A DNA stretch of 64,000 nucleotides from Hypomyces perniciosus (GCA_008477525.1 SPDT01000007.1:1302001-1366000); one strand, 5' to 3'. Positions 44,501 through 57,538 are shown, counted from the first letter of the stretch. Numbers and translations: made by a program. Notes: generated by a model not told the origin, from the sequence alone.

Positions 44501-47500
44501 TCACGAATGACGGCTGTTTTATAGTTTATATTAACCAATGCTACCTTGTTGTTGTCCGCAGAGAATTGCATTTGTGAATGGTCATGTTCGACACTTGCTC
44601 ATACTTCGTACACACGTAATAATGTGTGATTAGTAGGACTTGATGATCCTGGGCCCTCTGGCAAATAGGATTGGATCCAATGTCGAGTGAAGGAAGAGGG
44701 TGTCCACCCTCTCTCCTGCTCTCACCGACGGCATTAGAAAAGGATGCAGACGCCGGTACCGGACCGGGTCAATCTTCGAGCCTACGGACGGAGGGCCAGC
44801 AAGTGATGGCAAGCAGCAAGAAGTAAGCAGCAAACACGGAGCAAGCTTGCAGCAGGCCGCCGCCGCCATCGCCGCCATCAGTTCGTCGGCTGAACACTAG
44901 GCACTTGTAGCTCACTCGCCTTCTGTGAGACAAGCAATGAAAGACGGAACAGACCTCATTCAACCGGCTCTAACATTAGACTGGGCTCAAGGGCGAAGAG
45001 ACGGGGAAATGTGATGACAGCACTATGAAATGAACGCAGAAAGGATCTGATCGGAATCGGGTCTGCCAGCCGTGTTGCAGGATCCGGATCCGACAGTATC
45101 AAGGCTGAGTCGCCTCTTTTCTTCCCTCCTCCGTGCTGCCGCCCTGGCGTCGCATCACATTGGCGGCGGCTAATGAAGGAATGCGAGTGAACAAAAGCTC
45201 CGTTCCATGTTTGCCTGCTGCGTGTGCCGCGTATTAGTCTTTTCGTTTCCAAAAGCATTCTATATGTCCCTCAGGTCTGGGAAAAAGAAAGTTCTTGCAG
45301 GCGCCTCATGTGGGGGAAGGGATGTGACAGAACACAAAACGGACAGTGCCAACTCACACAAAATGATATTTGAAAGCAGAGAGAGAGAGAGAGAGTGCAT
45401 CAGGGAAAAGAAAAAAAAATCAGAAGAAAAAAAGGGGGTTAACTTGACCGGTTGTCTTGCGTTCTTGTGTGGGATGAAGCTACGCGGATTAGCACCATTT
45501 TTTGAAGACAAACTAAAACAAGGGCTGGCGGCGTTATGCAGATGAGGTCATGAGGACGGTTTTGTCTTGAGGAAGACGGCTGGTCCTTGAGACGGGCGCT
45601 ATCTGAGATGGCTTGGTGTTGGCGGAAGTGTGCCAGATCGGCCTTTTGGATGTTGATGATTTATTTGATATGGTGGTGAGCCAAAAGTTGGAGTTTTTGC
45701 TGTCGATCTCGTCAGCGAATAGTATCATGCACCAAGACTCAGACTTACAGTCTGTCACCAACGCCATGCAGCCCACCAACCAGCTGTACTGTTTCTTTTC
45801 CCCCTCGATGATACTATTAGTATTACTATTTGGAGTATGTATTGCGAGGGCGTATGGCAAGGTCTGAAGCCAAGTTCCAAGTGCATCATGCCCTTCTGCG
45901 CGTCGGTGAATGGGCTCCATTCTCAAAAAGGAAGCATATTCTCCTCAATCCCAGCCCCGGCATTCCCCCTCATGATGCTCGTACATATTGCATATTTCGT
46001 GCTCGTACAATAAGAATAATAGTAGTATTAATAAGTAGTACTTCGTAGACGGCGACAAAAAGACGTGGTGCATACGGAGTACAATCACCACGTAGACGAT
46101 AATATGCAGACTGACCCGCTCTGGTGCCCGATCCGCACCCCTTTTTGGTCTCTCATCCATATCCCGTCATCCCCGGGTCTCTAGGAACTGCTTTGCAGCG
46201 TAGTATTTAGGCAGAGGGCTTACGAAGTACATAGATATCGCCGTTCGAGTTGGGTCCCGATCCGTATCGCAAGCACAAGATATGCCAAGATGTGCTGCAC
46301 GACTGGTGTAGGACAGAGAGTGCGGACACACCGAGCGGCAATATGAGAATAAACGCCCTCCTTGAGTCTGGGGCTGGGAACCTAACGCGCTCGCTAGGCT
46401 TCTATGTACTTCGTAATACTATGTATGTATGTATTAATTAAGATCTGCTGTTGCCCAACCTTGCGAGGATGCACCCATACGCGTATGCATATCTACTCCA
46501 TATCGTACACAAACGCAACGGTCAAATACGTATATATGTACTCCGTACGCCCGCCCTATCATCTCGGCTCGGGACATCACAAGCGGAAGCATCTCACTGG
46601 CTGATATTTTTTCTCTTTATTTTTCTCCCCTCTATGGTCCAGGTCCATAACCGCATGTGAAAAGCACATAGTGGTGTGGTGTTTCTTTCATTCAGGTAGC
46701 CTTGCAGATTGTTTATACACACAACTCGGGTGATATGTTTGGAACAGAACTCCTCCCTGTGTGTTGTGCTGTGTTTTGCTGGCTGGGCACCTTGTGTTGT
46801 CACCGATTGGCACACATGATGGCGTCCCCAAAAAAAATTATCGAGACAACACATAGAGGCTATTAATATGATGCAGGGGATTGGGGACCAGGGGTGTGTA
46901 AACCTGCATGGGGAAAAACAGGGGTGATGGTGCGCCGCCGATGTCAAGTGTTCGCCTTGCTGGCAGTTTGCGTATGGAGAACGCATGGAGGCATTTTCAG
47001 GTCGCTCAACAGTTCTTGAAGGTTGCAAATTGCTCGTCCTACGGCCTACCTACATACATACATCAGGAGCCGGGGGCCGTGAAGCTGTTGCCCTCTGGCG
47101 TTGGCGCCCAACAACGTTGTCTCATCTGATATGGAGCGATACAGAGTGTTCGGCTGCTTGACTCGTACGTACGCCTCCATACAAGTGAAGTGGTATTACC
47201 ACTATTACTACTCGTACGGAGTACACATGAAAGCCTCAAAGGATCATCCCATTCCCCCGGGATGATGTGCCCGTGCATGGGTAAGGGCATTGATTGACAT
47301 GCCCCTGGCCTGGTGGCTCTTTCGGCAGAGAACCACGCAAGCAAGCAAGCAAGCAAGCAATCACATCGCACATCACCTCTTGCTCCCTCGCCAGCCAGCC
47401 TGATTGATCCATGATCCATGATGCCTCAATCCATGTCTGCTGAACGGCTGTTTGTGTTCCGGCCCATCGTGGCCCAAAACGCCATGCATGCATGCGATAT

Positions 47501-49410
47501 GTAAGGTGTATATGTACGCGCATGTTATGCTAGGTAAGCTACTTATCGACTTCCCTCTCTGTCTCTCTGTCTCTCTTGATTCATCGCCTCCAATAGACAC
47601 TGCTGTCATGAGAGAGCGCGCGTGCAAAGCTCAGAAACTAGGTACGGCTAGGATCCTACCCGGCGTGGGGCGGCGTCCGGCAATTGGCCCGCGTCTGTTT
47701 GCTTGCTCCCAGGCATTTTGGCTTACGAGCGCAATATCAAATGTCCTACTTCGTACATGGCATGGATAGTAGTAGGTAGATAACTAAGTAATAGTAAATT
47801 GATAGCTAGCTGTACTCGTACTCGTAGGCTCGGCAGTGAGATGCATGTACTGTACTCGTATGTTATCGCACATGGAGTATTACGAGCAATCGTATTAATA
47901 TCACATCTCCATCTCCAGATTGATGAGATCTTGTCATCAGCGTTAGTGGCTTTTTTTTCCACCCTGCCTAAATCACACCTCACACCTCACATGATGCCTT
48001 ATTAGCATTATTACCGTGTCTGGTAGTGGAAGGGGATCCGTAACTCATAACATTCTTATCAATTCGTCACACGCACACACATTTTTTATTTTAAATTACT
48101 GCTGAGGTGTACACACACACGACACGCATGACTCCGTACTCGCACATACGTGTGTGTGTTCGTCACAGCTGGAAAAGGAATTAAAAAAAAAAAAAGTGAC
48201 TCTATTCATCCTACACACACACCCCCTTCTCAAATCTCGAACCTCAATTAACTAGGGGACAATGTCTGAGAAAAAGCAACAACTTACGACTACCGACCCT
48301 GGTCAAATTAACCCACACGACCCAATGCCATATGTAGTGTTAGCATCCAACAATTATTATTACAAGGTTGCTTCTTTTAGACCCATTCATCGCCGTTTTT
48401 TTTACCCCATGCTAGTCGTTGTCTTGCACCAAACCAGCAGTAGTCGTAGTATTAGGGCTCGTCCGTCTTCTTCGTCTCATTGTTGTTTCCCCTTTTACTG
48501 CTCGGCTCTGCGTATAGTACTGCTGCTACTACGAAGTACTCCGTACTAGTAGTACTAATCAATCGATCAACCAATATCAAGACTAATAATACTACTTCTA
48601 GAGATTTGTTTGTTGCTTTACGAGTACTACTTATACACACGGGCTGTCCCCCCTCCCGGCCCGTCGTCCACGTCTTTAATACATATTGCTACATATTGAT
48701 GCAGTCTGCCGCGGATGTCGTCCGTGTCAAACCTACTGCATGTTGACAACACAAACACAAACACATCTCTCCTCTCCCCGGGCCCTCTTGGGGGTAAAAC
48801 GCCTGATTCGATTGTGCATTTTCGCCCACCCAGACCCCCAGTAGCACAGAGCTCTCTCCGTCTGCCACATCACACGCAGCTCTCCCATCCTGCTGGGTCC
48901 CCCCCAGTCTCTAGTCTCCAGTCTCCAGTCTCCAGACGGCAGCCGGTTGACCTCTCTCGTTCGTGTTCCCTCCGCTCCCACCAGGCCAGCACCCCCCCGG
49001 CACTCCGACTCCGCGACGATATAAGACACCCGGCCTGCCTACTCTGAACCATCTGCTCAAACACCGCTCTCTAGACGAATTGCCCCGGTTGTCTGAATCA
49101 ACGCCAAATCCGCCCCGCGCCGTTTCAACCTTTCTGCTGCCCACCGCTCCCTGGAAGTCTGTCTATTCGCATTCCAGCCTCTCCTCTCTCCTCTCAGTCA
49201 CCCGACCCGACCTACCCATTATTATAATACTACTACTACATATAAACTCGTCCCACCGCCGCCTCCGACGAAGACACATCTCGGGGATCAAAGACACTAG
49301 CCAACGACATACATATCTTCCCCCCCTCCCTCCTCGGACACTCCCGTGTGGCGCTTCGATCTCTATATCCTCCAATTCATCTTACATCCAACCACACCGC
49401 CGCCGCAACC
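41515..49410. other. Nearly 8 kb without a recognisable gene, rich in palindromic motifs
   Basis: Composition is not AT-rich and there is no sign of RIP, yet no open stretch shows a signal peptide, domain or convincing intron chain. TACGAAGTA/TACTTCGTA or TACGGAGTA/TACTCCGTA units occur at about 42411, 42506, 42569, 42821, 43037, 43899, 44129, 44419, 44461, 44602, 46039, 46073, 46221, 46407, 46539, 47215, 47748, 48132 and 48530. Microsatellites include (GTTC)n at 42446-42466, (AG)n at 45380-45394 and (CAAG)n at 47337-47360. It may hold the very long promoter or leader of the dsRBD gene, non-coding transcripts or divergent genes; the last ~600 bp is C/T-rich as in fungal leaders. Confidence 0.5.
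42821..42836. repeat. 16-bp perfect palindrome TACTTCGTACGAAGTA
   Basis: Self-complementary over 16 bp; a member of the dispersed palindrome family. Confidence 0.9.
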
Positions 49411-49863
49411 ATGACCTCCTCCTCGTCCTCGACCTATAGCTGCACCGCTCCCTCACCATGGCAAGAGCGTCTTGAAGGTATGCCGCTTGTCGTCCAACAA
49501 GTCCCCTATCCCTCCATGGTGGTAGTGTGGAACTAACTTATCCTCCCAGAGATCTGCCGCGATGCCCAAATTATGCCTCCCGTTTTCCAGATTGTGTCAG
49601 ATCGTCGTGGTAAGACATACCGCTCACCGTCTCCTCCTACATATCTTCCCTCACGCAAGCTTGCTGACTGCCTCGTCTCCCCAGGTGGCCGCACGGCTTG
49701 GTCAAGCAGAGTGACCATCCGAGGAAAGACCCTGACCGCGCGATTCTGGTATGACGGCAAGAACCTTAACAATGCCAGAGAGGATGCCGCCGAGTGCGCC
49801 ATCAACTGGTTGAACAATACCGGTGCCGTGTCTCCGCCCCAGACCTGGGTCGCCCCCTGGTGA
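49411..49863 (+). CDS. Small double-stranded-RNA-binding-domain protein
   Basis: Model join(49411..49477, 49550..49609, 49685..49863), 101 aa. Intron 1 (72 bp) has an AACTAAC branch site and CAG; intron 2 is 75 bp. The product is almost all one alpha-beta-beta-beta-alpha unit: WQERLEEICRDAQIMPPVFQ, VSDRRGGRTAWSSRVTIRG, LTARFWYDGKNLNNAREDAA and AECAINWLNN. This matches a dsRBD, where helix 1 (E-L), the PxFQxV strand and the C-terminal AREDAAExA helix pack together; the usual KKxAK of helix 2 is replaced by NNAREDAAE, so RNA binding may be weak or altered. Joining across both introns is needed to complete the domain, which supports the model. Role unknown. Confidence 0.8.
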
Positions 49864-50831
49864 ACCGCCTTCTTGCCAACCTCGCCCCCTTGGACTCTTT
49901 TCGAAAGAAACCAGGGTCGATGTTCAGCTACGTGCTTGTATTTGTGCGGTATTATCATGTCTGGAGTTTTTTTGGAAGGAGAAAGGAGCATTTGCCTCAA
50001 CAAAAAAAGGGTTGGAAAAGAGGACACACGGACACGGCGCAATTTCTCATTCTTTCTTCGTTTTTTTTTTTCTTACCGGGACTCTCCTCCAATTTTCTTC
50101 TCTCCTCGTTTCTCGGACGCTGCTGCGACGCCAATCAATATTGTTGGACAAAAAGAGTGGAGGATCAATGACCAAAAAAAGCTAACGCTGTCTTGCCTCG
50201 ACCGCAAACGCGATCATGGCGAAGACGATTTTTCTTGCATGTTTGGGCATCTCTTGGGGGTTATCTCATTCACAGGGGTATCGGTCACAGGATTAAGGAG
50301 TCAATCGGAACAGAATACAGAAGCAAGGATTATGACGAAACAGATATTGATGGGAGACAGGGCGTGGCGCATAGCTGGATGGCCAATGTTAATACCTCTT
50401 GCACTTGCAATTGAAATTTCCCTTTTCGAGTCTCGCGGGCTGATTATGAGTGAGATCCGGTGAAGATGCTTCAGTATCAATACCAACAAGCGTTCAGTGA
50501 TAGCGCAAGTTACTCGGGAGCAAAGAGGCCGCAAGGAGATTTGAAGCAATGTGCAATTGACAGTCAATGCGGTGATATCATCGCACAAGACCGGTTCAGG
50601 AGTTCAGCCTTCGCCTCGTTCTTGTGATGATCTCGCGGCAAGGAGAGCTGTGTTACGTAATCGACGACCGCAACGGTTCGCTTCGGACCAAGTATTGTTC
50701 CGGGCAGCACAGGAACTGTGTAGTGGCGGCCGTAATTTTTGTCGCGGGATGAGATATCTGGTTGATCACGCGAAGCTGCGTGGCTGACGAATTGCGCTTC
50801 AAGAGTCCTCTTGGCAACACAGAGCGCCGTT
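49864..50831. other. 3' flank of dsRBD gene and promoter of uS7m
   Basis: A T-rich run (50058-50073) lies in the 3' flank. A 196-codon open stretch (49873-50463) lacks codon structure or homology and was not called. Confidence 0.5.
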
Positions 50832-52000
50832 ATGTCTCCAAGATTAAGGATCTGGGGGGCATGTAGAGCTCTCGCCATCCGGCCACGGCCCGTCCACCTC
50901 CGAACCGAGCCCTTTCGACATGTCACATCGACGACGGTTCGCCGGTATGCCGATGATGCGAGTAGCAGACCCTCAAAACCCGCAGGCGAATCACAAAATG
51001 GCGATGTAGCTGAGAAGTCTGCGGAGAAATTGGCTCAGAATGGGGCTGAGGAAGTAGGCGACAAACCTTTTCTTCCATCTTGAATGCCATTGCTCACCAA
51101 CCGCGGAACAGACTGGTGCTCTATCTCAAGAATCGCACATCGAGACGTTGGACGATGCGACTCTGGAACAGATATTATATGGCGGCCGACCCGTGACGAG
51201 CGAACGAGAGGGTGGCTTGACAGCCGCCCAGGAAGAGGCTCTATACCGCGAAGGTGTCATTCCACCCCCAGGAGAGGCGGAAGCTGTTCTAGCGAGGTCA
51301 GAGGCGGCCGAGGAATCGCCATCATTAGTTCCGGGAGGAGGCGAGCTGCAAAACCCCGGCCACAAGTTCGGCCTCCCGAAGAAGCCATATCCGGAGGGCT
51401 TCAACCTGAAGAAGAGGTATCATCCGGTGTTGGAACAGATCACCAGACTTCTCATGCGAGATGGAAAGCTCAGCGCTGCGCAAAGAGTACGTAACAATTG
51501 GCTTATGACTACACTGAACATAGTAGGTACTAACACATGATATCTAGAACGTGGCCTTGGTCATGAACTTCCTACGTACCGCACCCGCACCGATCTACAG
51601 CCCCAAGTTTCCGCTCTTGCCAGGCACTCCGCCAGCTTCGCATCTTCCTCTAAATCCCGTCCTTTACATAACAATTGCCATTGACTCGGTTGCGCCACTC
51701 CTCAAGGTCAGGAATATCGCTGGTGCAGGAGGCGGTGGTCGAGCGCTCGAGTTGCCCGTGCCCTTGGCCGTCAGACAGCGCCGAAGGATGGCCTTTCAGT
51801 GGATCCTGGATGTGATCAATAAGAAGCCATCAAAGGGAAGTGGACGGGCGCAATTCGCCCACCGGATAGCCGAGGAGATTATCGCAGTGGTCGAAGGGCG
51901 GTCTAGTGTCTGGGAGAAGCGGAAACTGGTGCATAAGCTTGGCACAGCGGCTCGAGCCAACGTCGACTCCAAGAAGCTAAAGGTCAAGAAGAAGAAATGA
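50832..52000 (+). CDS. Mitochondrial small-subunit ribosomal protein uS7m
   Basis: Model join(50832..51053, 51112..51486, 51548..52000), 349 aa. The N terminus (MSPRLRIWGACRALAIRPRP) is an Arg-rich presequence, followed by an acidic fungal extension containing GGRPVTSEREGGLTAAQEEAL. The S7 domain begins near YHPVLEQITRLLMRDGKLSAAQRNVALVMNFLR and includes NPVLYITIAIDSVAPLLKVRNI, PVPLAVRQRRRMAFQWILD and AHRIAEEIIAVVEGRSSVWEKRKLVHKLGTAARAN, all characteristic of uS7. The basic tail ends KKLKVKKKK. It binds the 3' domain of mitochondrial SSU rRNA in the 37S subunit. Intron 2 has a TACTAAC branch site; both introns are phase 0. Confidence 0.95.
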
Positions 52001-53330
52001 CGCATATGAGACATTATCTTGTTGTATATTAGAACTGCCGTATTACGCCAACGATGAAAACCATTGTCCGGAGTATGTTACACGGTCATCCGAGCAGCGA
52101 TGGAATGAGGTGTTAAAAAAAGACCTCAATTACAAGATCCGGAGCTTCCACAATTGGATCCGGAGCTCCCACATCCATTCGACTTTTACCATATCGAGCG
52201 ATAGCCAGGAGACCATGCCATGGTGCAACAGGGTCTCGTCAACCCCTTTTGGCCGTACGTAACAGCTGCTAGATATTACTAGGCATGTGACAGTACTCCG
52301 TAGGCCGAGTGGCTTTCTCTGTCTGCCACTTCCTGGAATGGCCGGCCGATTCGGGTAGATCCAGCAGCTCTGGATTTAAGGTTAAAAGAGTTTACGGTCA
52401 ACGACTGGTGCATCACTAGGAAGCTTTGCGGAGGTACCGCCACAGGGCTGTGTTTTTGGTGTGGTTTTCGCTGGCAGTGGCGAAGCTGAGGCAGTAGCCA
52501 CATCCGCATGTTGCATTACGGCAATCTGCATCGTGCGTTGGCACTCGGGCATTCGGGGTATCCATCCTGCTGCTGATGTGCTGGAGCACAGCACTGGAGA
52601 GGCAAGCAGTGAGCAGTCTAGGCCTGAGTGTTAGGTGGCTTCAGTGGCCCCAGTGGGTGGCGTGGCCTGTGCGAACCCCTCCTCTCCACTCACTTCACCC
52701 AGCCCAGCCCCCCACAACAACCGGGCTGCTCCCGCCATCTTGAACCCTACCTACTCCATACTTTCAGACTCAGTACATACATATTCTTCTGCACCTCAAA
52801 CCAAACAGACAGCCTCAACGAACAAGGTCCGGATATCGCTACGGCACCTGCAGCAAGCGGCCCACCGTCATCAAACGTCAAACCAAGATTGCTCCCGTTT
52901 TCTCTCACTGCAGACGAACCGCGCCACTCTCGTCCCCAAACATCGTCATCGTCATCGTCATCGCCCTTTCCCTCCTCCCTCGCCTCGCCTCGCCTCGCCT
53001 CGCCTCGCCTACTGCCATGATTTGAAGGCATTGGGCACGACTCACCTGCGATCATCCTGCTCATGCGCAATGCCCTTCTGGCCATCATCTCAATCGGCAC
53101 ATCGTCGACTCCATCGAAAGCTCCCCCGCTAGACCTTGCGGCAGCCTCCCACATCCACACTCCCCAAGAACTACATCTATAACAGTATACATCAATCACG
53201 GCCATCACAACTGAGTCCACCGAATCAAGACAAGGGGCTTCCAATCTGCAACTACCTCGTTATATAAAAAATCCCCGGCCGCCGTCCATCTCCGACTGGA
53301 TTCTACGCCTGCCCACACAACACCGGCACA
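52001..53330. other. Intergenic region and long leader of the USP-domain gene
   Basis: A CGTCATCGT tract (52944-52966) is followed by six CGCCT pentamers (about 52979-53010). Open stretches on both strands over these repeats are repeat artefacts. One TACTCCGTA at 52294. TATA-like TATATAAAAA at about 53261 lies 70 bp before the ATG. Confidence 0.55.
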
Positions 53331-55637
53331 ATGTCACACAACAAGATGCGCCCGATGAGCATCGATGCCATGCTGGACATGGAGAGGCAGGAGGTGCTGG
53401 CGCTGCTTGAAAGGAAGAATCAGCTTCCCACCTCGCCTGATAGGATACGGTCCGCCTCGCCCTATGCGCCGCGTTCCCCCGTCCGAAGCATGCTAGACAT
53501 TCCCGAGGAGGATACAGGCGGTAGCTCGTCCAACAGGCCTAGCCCGACGACTCAGGGCCCTGTGAGAAGTATGCTAGACGTCGACGGCCCAGCGCCCCGG
53601 CAACAGCCCGTCAGGAGCATGCTTGACATCGATGGTCCCCCCATTGATACTCCCAAGCAACCTGGTCGGAGTTCAACCCCGAGCTCGCCTCTCATCACTG
53701 GTGACCCTTCGTTTAAGCATCAGGCTTCAAGAACAGCACCGCACCCGCGGAGCAAATCTGATGCTGGTTTGAAGTCAGTTGAATTTGGCCCTCGCCTGTC
53801 GAGTACGCGCAATGATCCACTCGCCGGGTACCAATTCTCAGGCATCCTTCCACACAGTTCTGGTCCACAATCGACGAAATGGTCTTCGTCAAAAAGTAAC
53901 AAGAGAGATACAAGTGCATCTCTGGGAGATGCTCTTAGAAATGCCGATCTGAGCGGCTTGCAGCTTCCCTTGGATCGTGGCCGACAGCCCTTTACTGGCG
54001 GTCGTCTTCTTAATAGCAAGTCCAAGTCCCCCCAGGATCGTCGCTGGGATAGTAGATCTAGGTCTCCAGCCACGTTTTTGCCGCGTCTTGGACCAAACAC
54101 AACAATGCTCGACGATGGCCAAGTTCTGGACATCAACAACGCTTATCGCCGATTGTCAGATGCAAATCTCGCCTTTTCTAGTGGAAGCTTGGCGCAGCTG
54201 CCAATACGAAAACGCTCAGAAGAAGCCGGAGAGGGGAGATTAGTCAAGGATTACCTCGGACCGGATGGCGAACACCTTGATTCGAGTGAAGAAGATGACC
54301 CCGAAACGTCGGACGACGAGGACCGGGGCCGTAAGAAATCTCCTCGGTCATTAGTGCATGGCAGCGGTTTTGAAAATGGACAGAAAGGTGCAACTGAAAA
54401 GGTGCAGCGGAAGACGTTGAGTTTGCTCGCGGCTGCTGAGGAAGAACGTACGTAGACCCTCGAGCTTGGGGGTTTGGGATATGCATACGTTCAAAGATTA
54501 CTGACGTTGAAACAGGCTCACAAGTGGCATCACAACAGCCCCAATATCAATATCGCTCCCTAATTCCGGATCCGGAGATCAAAATTACAAACTCTTCAGG
54601 TGACACCGTCAAGGGTTCCAAGGCCTCCAGGGGCGTCCATCCTGCCACCAGCTATGACCAATGCCCAACCTCAGCAACTCCATCAGTTATGGATTCTGAT
54701 GAGGAGGCCGATATGGATGATATCAAGAGAGCTCAGAAGCTATCCTTTGCTATGACCAACATTCTCGAGACACCAGAGTCGCATCGTGCCATTCGCATTA
54801 TCTACCGTGGAGAATATAACAAGATTGTCCAGGCGGCCGAGGAAGAGCACCATAGGCTACGAAAGTACCTTGTAGCAACAGATCTCAGTGACGAGTCCAC
54901 TCATGCGCTTGAGTGGGCCATTGGAACTGTACTTCGGGACGGCGACACGCTGATCGCAATCTATTGCGTAGATGAAGAGACGGGCATAACGACTGGCGAA
55001 GGTGGTCTGGTGCAGGATGACTCGAAAGCGATAAAGGAGCAAGCAGCGGCAATCAACTCGGTGACCAACACCAAGACAGCCCCGGCACAAGTGACTCCAG
55101 TGACCGAATTCAAGCGAAGCTCTGCGTTCAACCGACGAGGCGACTCGACCGGCACACCGGGTAGTTCCCCTGCGCCGTTGCATCGCGGCGACCGCCACAA
55201 GGCCGCGCAGGAACGACACCAGGCTGTCCAGTTCATTACAGACAAAGTGCTACGTCTACTGAGGAAGACGAGGCTACAGGTGCGAGTGATTGTGGAAGTG
55301 CTTCATTGCAAGAACCCTAGACATTTGGTGACGGAGGTGATTGATCTGGTCAACCCGACGTTGGTTGTGATAGGAAGCAGGGGGCGCAGTGCGCTCAAGG
55401 GGTACGTTTCCTGCCCAATTGTAAGCGGAGTGAAGATTGTGTGAGTTCTAACACAAGGAGAACAGAGTCATTCTGGGGTCATTTTCAAACTACTTGGTTA
55501 CAAAGAGTTCTGTGCCGGTCATGGTAGCGCGGAAGAGGCTACGAAAGCAGAGCAAGTACAAACGGACGCCAGTGCGGCAAGTGAACAATCTGAGCAACCC
55601 ATCGGCGAGAAGTCTGGCGAATGCCATCATCGACTAG
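53331..55637 (+). CDS. Universal stress protein (USP)-domain protein with long disordered N terminus
   Basis: Model join(53331..54447, 54516..55401, 55466..55637), 724 aa. The first ~470 residues are Ser/Pro-rich with four related blocks, IDAMLDM, PVRSMLDIPEED, PVRSMLDVDGP and PVRSMLDIDGP, then many SP sites. The USP fold starts at LRKYLVATDLSDESTHALEWAIGTVLRDGDTLIAIYCVDEETG and ends LVNPTLVVIGSRGRSALKG joined across intron 2 to VILGSFSNYLVTKSSVPVMVARKR. The final glycine loop matches the ATP-binding GxxGx9GS pattern of USP proteins. An insertion between these halves (about 45 residues, SAFNRRGDSTGTPGSS) splits the domain. Fungal members of this long form are poorly characterised; some are phosphorylated stress-linked proteins. 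Introns are 68 and 64 bp, and intron 2 has a TTCTAAC branch site. Confidence 0.92.
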
Positions 55638-57538
55638 TAGTAGACATTCCCAGAATCGCCGCTTGACACAAGACTACGGGGCGCACCGCCAGCTCAAGGG
55701 GCTTGACGAATAGGACCAGCGTGGAAAGTTAGGTCAGCAGGCATGAGGAACAAGCGCAAGCTACTGTAAAGCCTGAACAGCAAAGGTCGTATCGGCGTGG
55801 TCGGAGCCGAGGCGTGAGACTTGGAAACCCCTGCTCACTCATCATCGCTCGTTGTCTGGGCTGCACTCTATTCGTTCGTGTTTTCATTATCACATAAGAG
55901 CAATTATGGTAGGAGTAGCGAAATAGCGATGAAAAACAAATGATGATAACCGGCGGCTGTTTTGATTTCAATCGGCTCATCATGCCATGTCATGCCATCA
56001 GCCTTTAAATCGGTACGTAACATGTTGATCATGCGGGATTTACAGTGGTTGCATTTCGCGTCGATACGTTTGTTATGATTCTCGAAAAGCTAAGGTTCTG
56101 ATACGAAACGATTTGCTCGTCGTCTTTGGCCAGATGACAACATTGGCGCGGGGCGAAGTACAGAGTACATAAGACTTCGTACATACAAGCGTAAATGTCC
56201 CGCGTCAAAAAGCCCACTAATTGCGGGGTGATAAGATAACGGCGGCACTTGAATGGCCAGCCAGTCCCAGCACGAAACAAAACAAACCACCACCAACCAG
56301 CAACTGGCAAGCAAGCAACCCCTCGACAGTGCAGACACGCCGAGGGATCATGGCGCCTTTCCGACGCCCTCGCTTTTCCTAATTTTTCACAGTCCGGCAG
56401 CGATCCGAATGGCGGTGGTGACGCTCTCGGATTAAGTGGGGGGAGGAGGGGCAATCCAGAAGGGGAAGAAAGGGAGAGAGGCTCAAACAGCATGGAGGAG
56501 AGGCAAAAGAGGGAGGGGGGGGGCTGGCACTTGGCCCCCTTTGAAACGGCTGATGGATGTGTGAGCGGCACCGATGATTGGTCACGACAGCTGCATTGAT
56601 GCTGTGCCACGAGGGCTTCCCAACCTCTCGAATTCCCCCCTAGACCCAGCGACTTGCAGCAAGTGGCAGCGACGCGAAGAGAGGCGAGTGGCCACGGCCA
56701 GGCCCGCCAGATGGATCCCCTCCTCACGCTTGAAGGGCAGAGAACTGGCCAGGGTTGTTGGGTAAAGAAGAAACGTCGCATTTGCACAGACCGCAAGCGA
56801 CAGAAGAAGACGCAGGCAGCATCGTTCCTGAATCGAGCATCGAGTGACCGTTTCCACGGCTACCATCTACCATTATCGCCACCGCCGCTCTTTGCTTCTG
56901 TGCGCGCCCGCCCGCCTGTCCGCCCGCCTATTGCCAAAGCTCTGGGCTCCTTGCAGGGTGAGCGAATCGTCTGCCTGCCTGCCAACCTTCCACACTGCCG
57001 GCCGGGGGGGTCTACATACTCGGGCGAGACCCAAGGGCTGGCTGACTGACTGACTGACTGACTGCTCCGTCCGTCACTCTAGTCGTAGTAGCACTACTAT
57101 TGCCGGCGCACCTCCTTCCTACGGAGCGCTCCGTGCCCTTTAGCCTGTTGCTTTCTGGACCTTGGCGTCCGCTTTTGTCTCTCCCCATGCCTTTCAATTC
57201 ACTGGTGACGGTGAACAACAACGTCTCACTGATCAGCATCACTGTCACGCCCCCTACTTTCCTTGCCTGTGTCGCTGTGTTCTTCTTCTTCGTATCTCTC
57301 TATCTGCCGTGGCCATCGTTCAGTCTTCCTCGACTACCCCGGCCTCGCATATTCCCTGTCGCAAACCCTCTTCGACTGCGCGGCGCAAACCCCGGCGAGA
57401 AACCGCTGCCGGCGCTCCTATCAACGGAACAGGCGCTCGTCGTCTGTCGCAAGGACAAGGACTCCCGAAAGGATCGCTCCCACAAAGACCGCCATCACAA
57501 AGACAAGGACAAAGACAGAGACGACGACAGCTCACGCC
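55638..57538. other. Intergenic region, leader of the next gene
   Basis: G-rich run at 56515-56524, GACT tetramer repeat at about 57041-57063 and C/T-rich leader sequence after 57100. Open stretches of up to ~255 codons occur on both strands but overlap, start in low-complexity DNA and show no family traits. Confidence 0.5.

Noticed and set aside
42126..48746. Many open stretches of 60-145 codons in the gene desert
   Set aside because: They are low-complexity or overlap on opposite strands, with no signal peptide, domain or consistent introns.
49873..50463. 196-codon plus-strand stretch after the dsRBD gene
   Set aside because: It lies in a T-rich 3' flank, with homopolymer-encoded Phe runs and no family traits.
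52747..53244. 165-codon stretches on both strands upstream of the USP-domain gene
   Set aside because: They are driven by CGCCT and CATCGT microsatellites, overlap each other, and have no domain.
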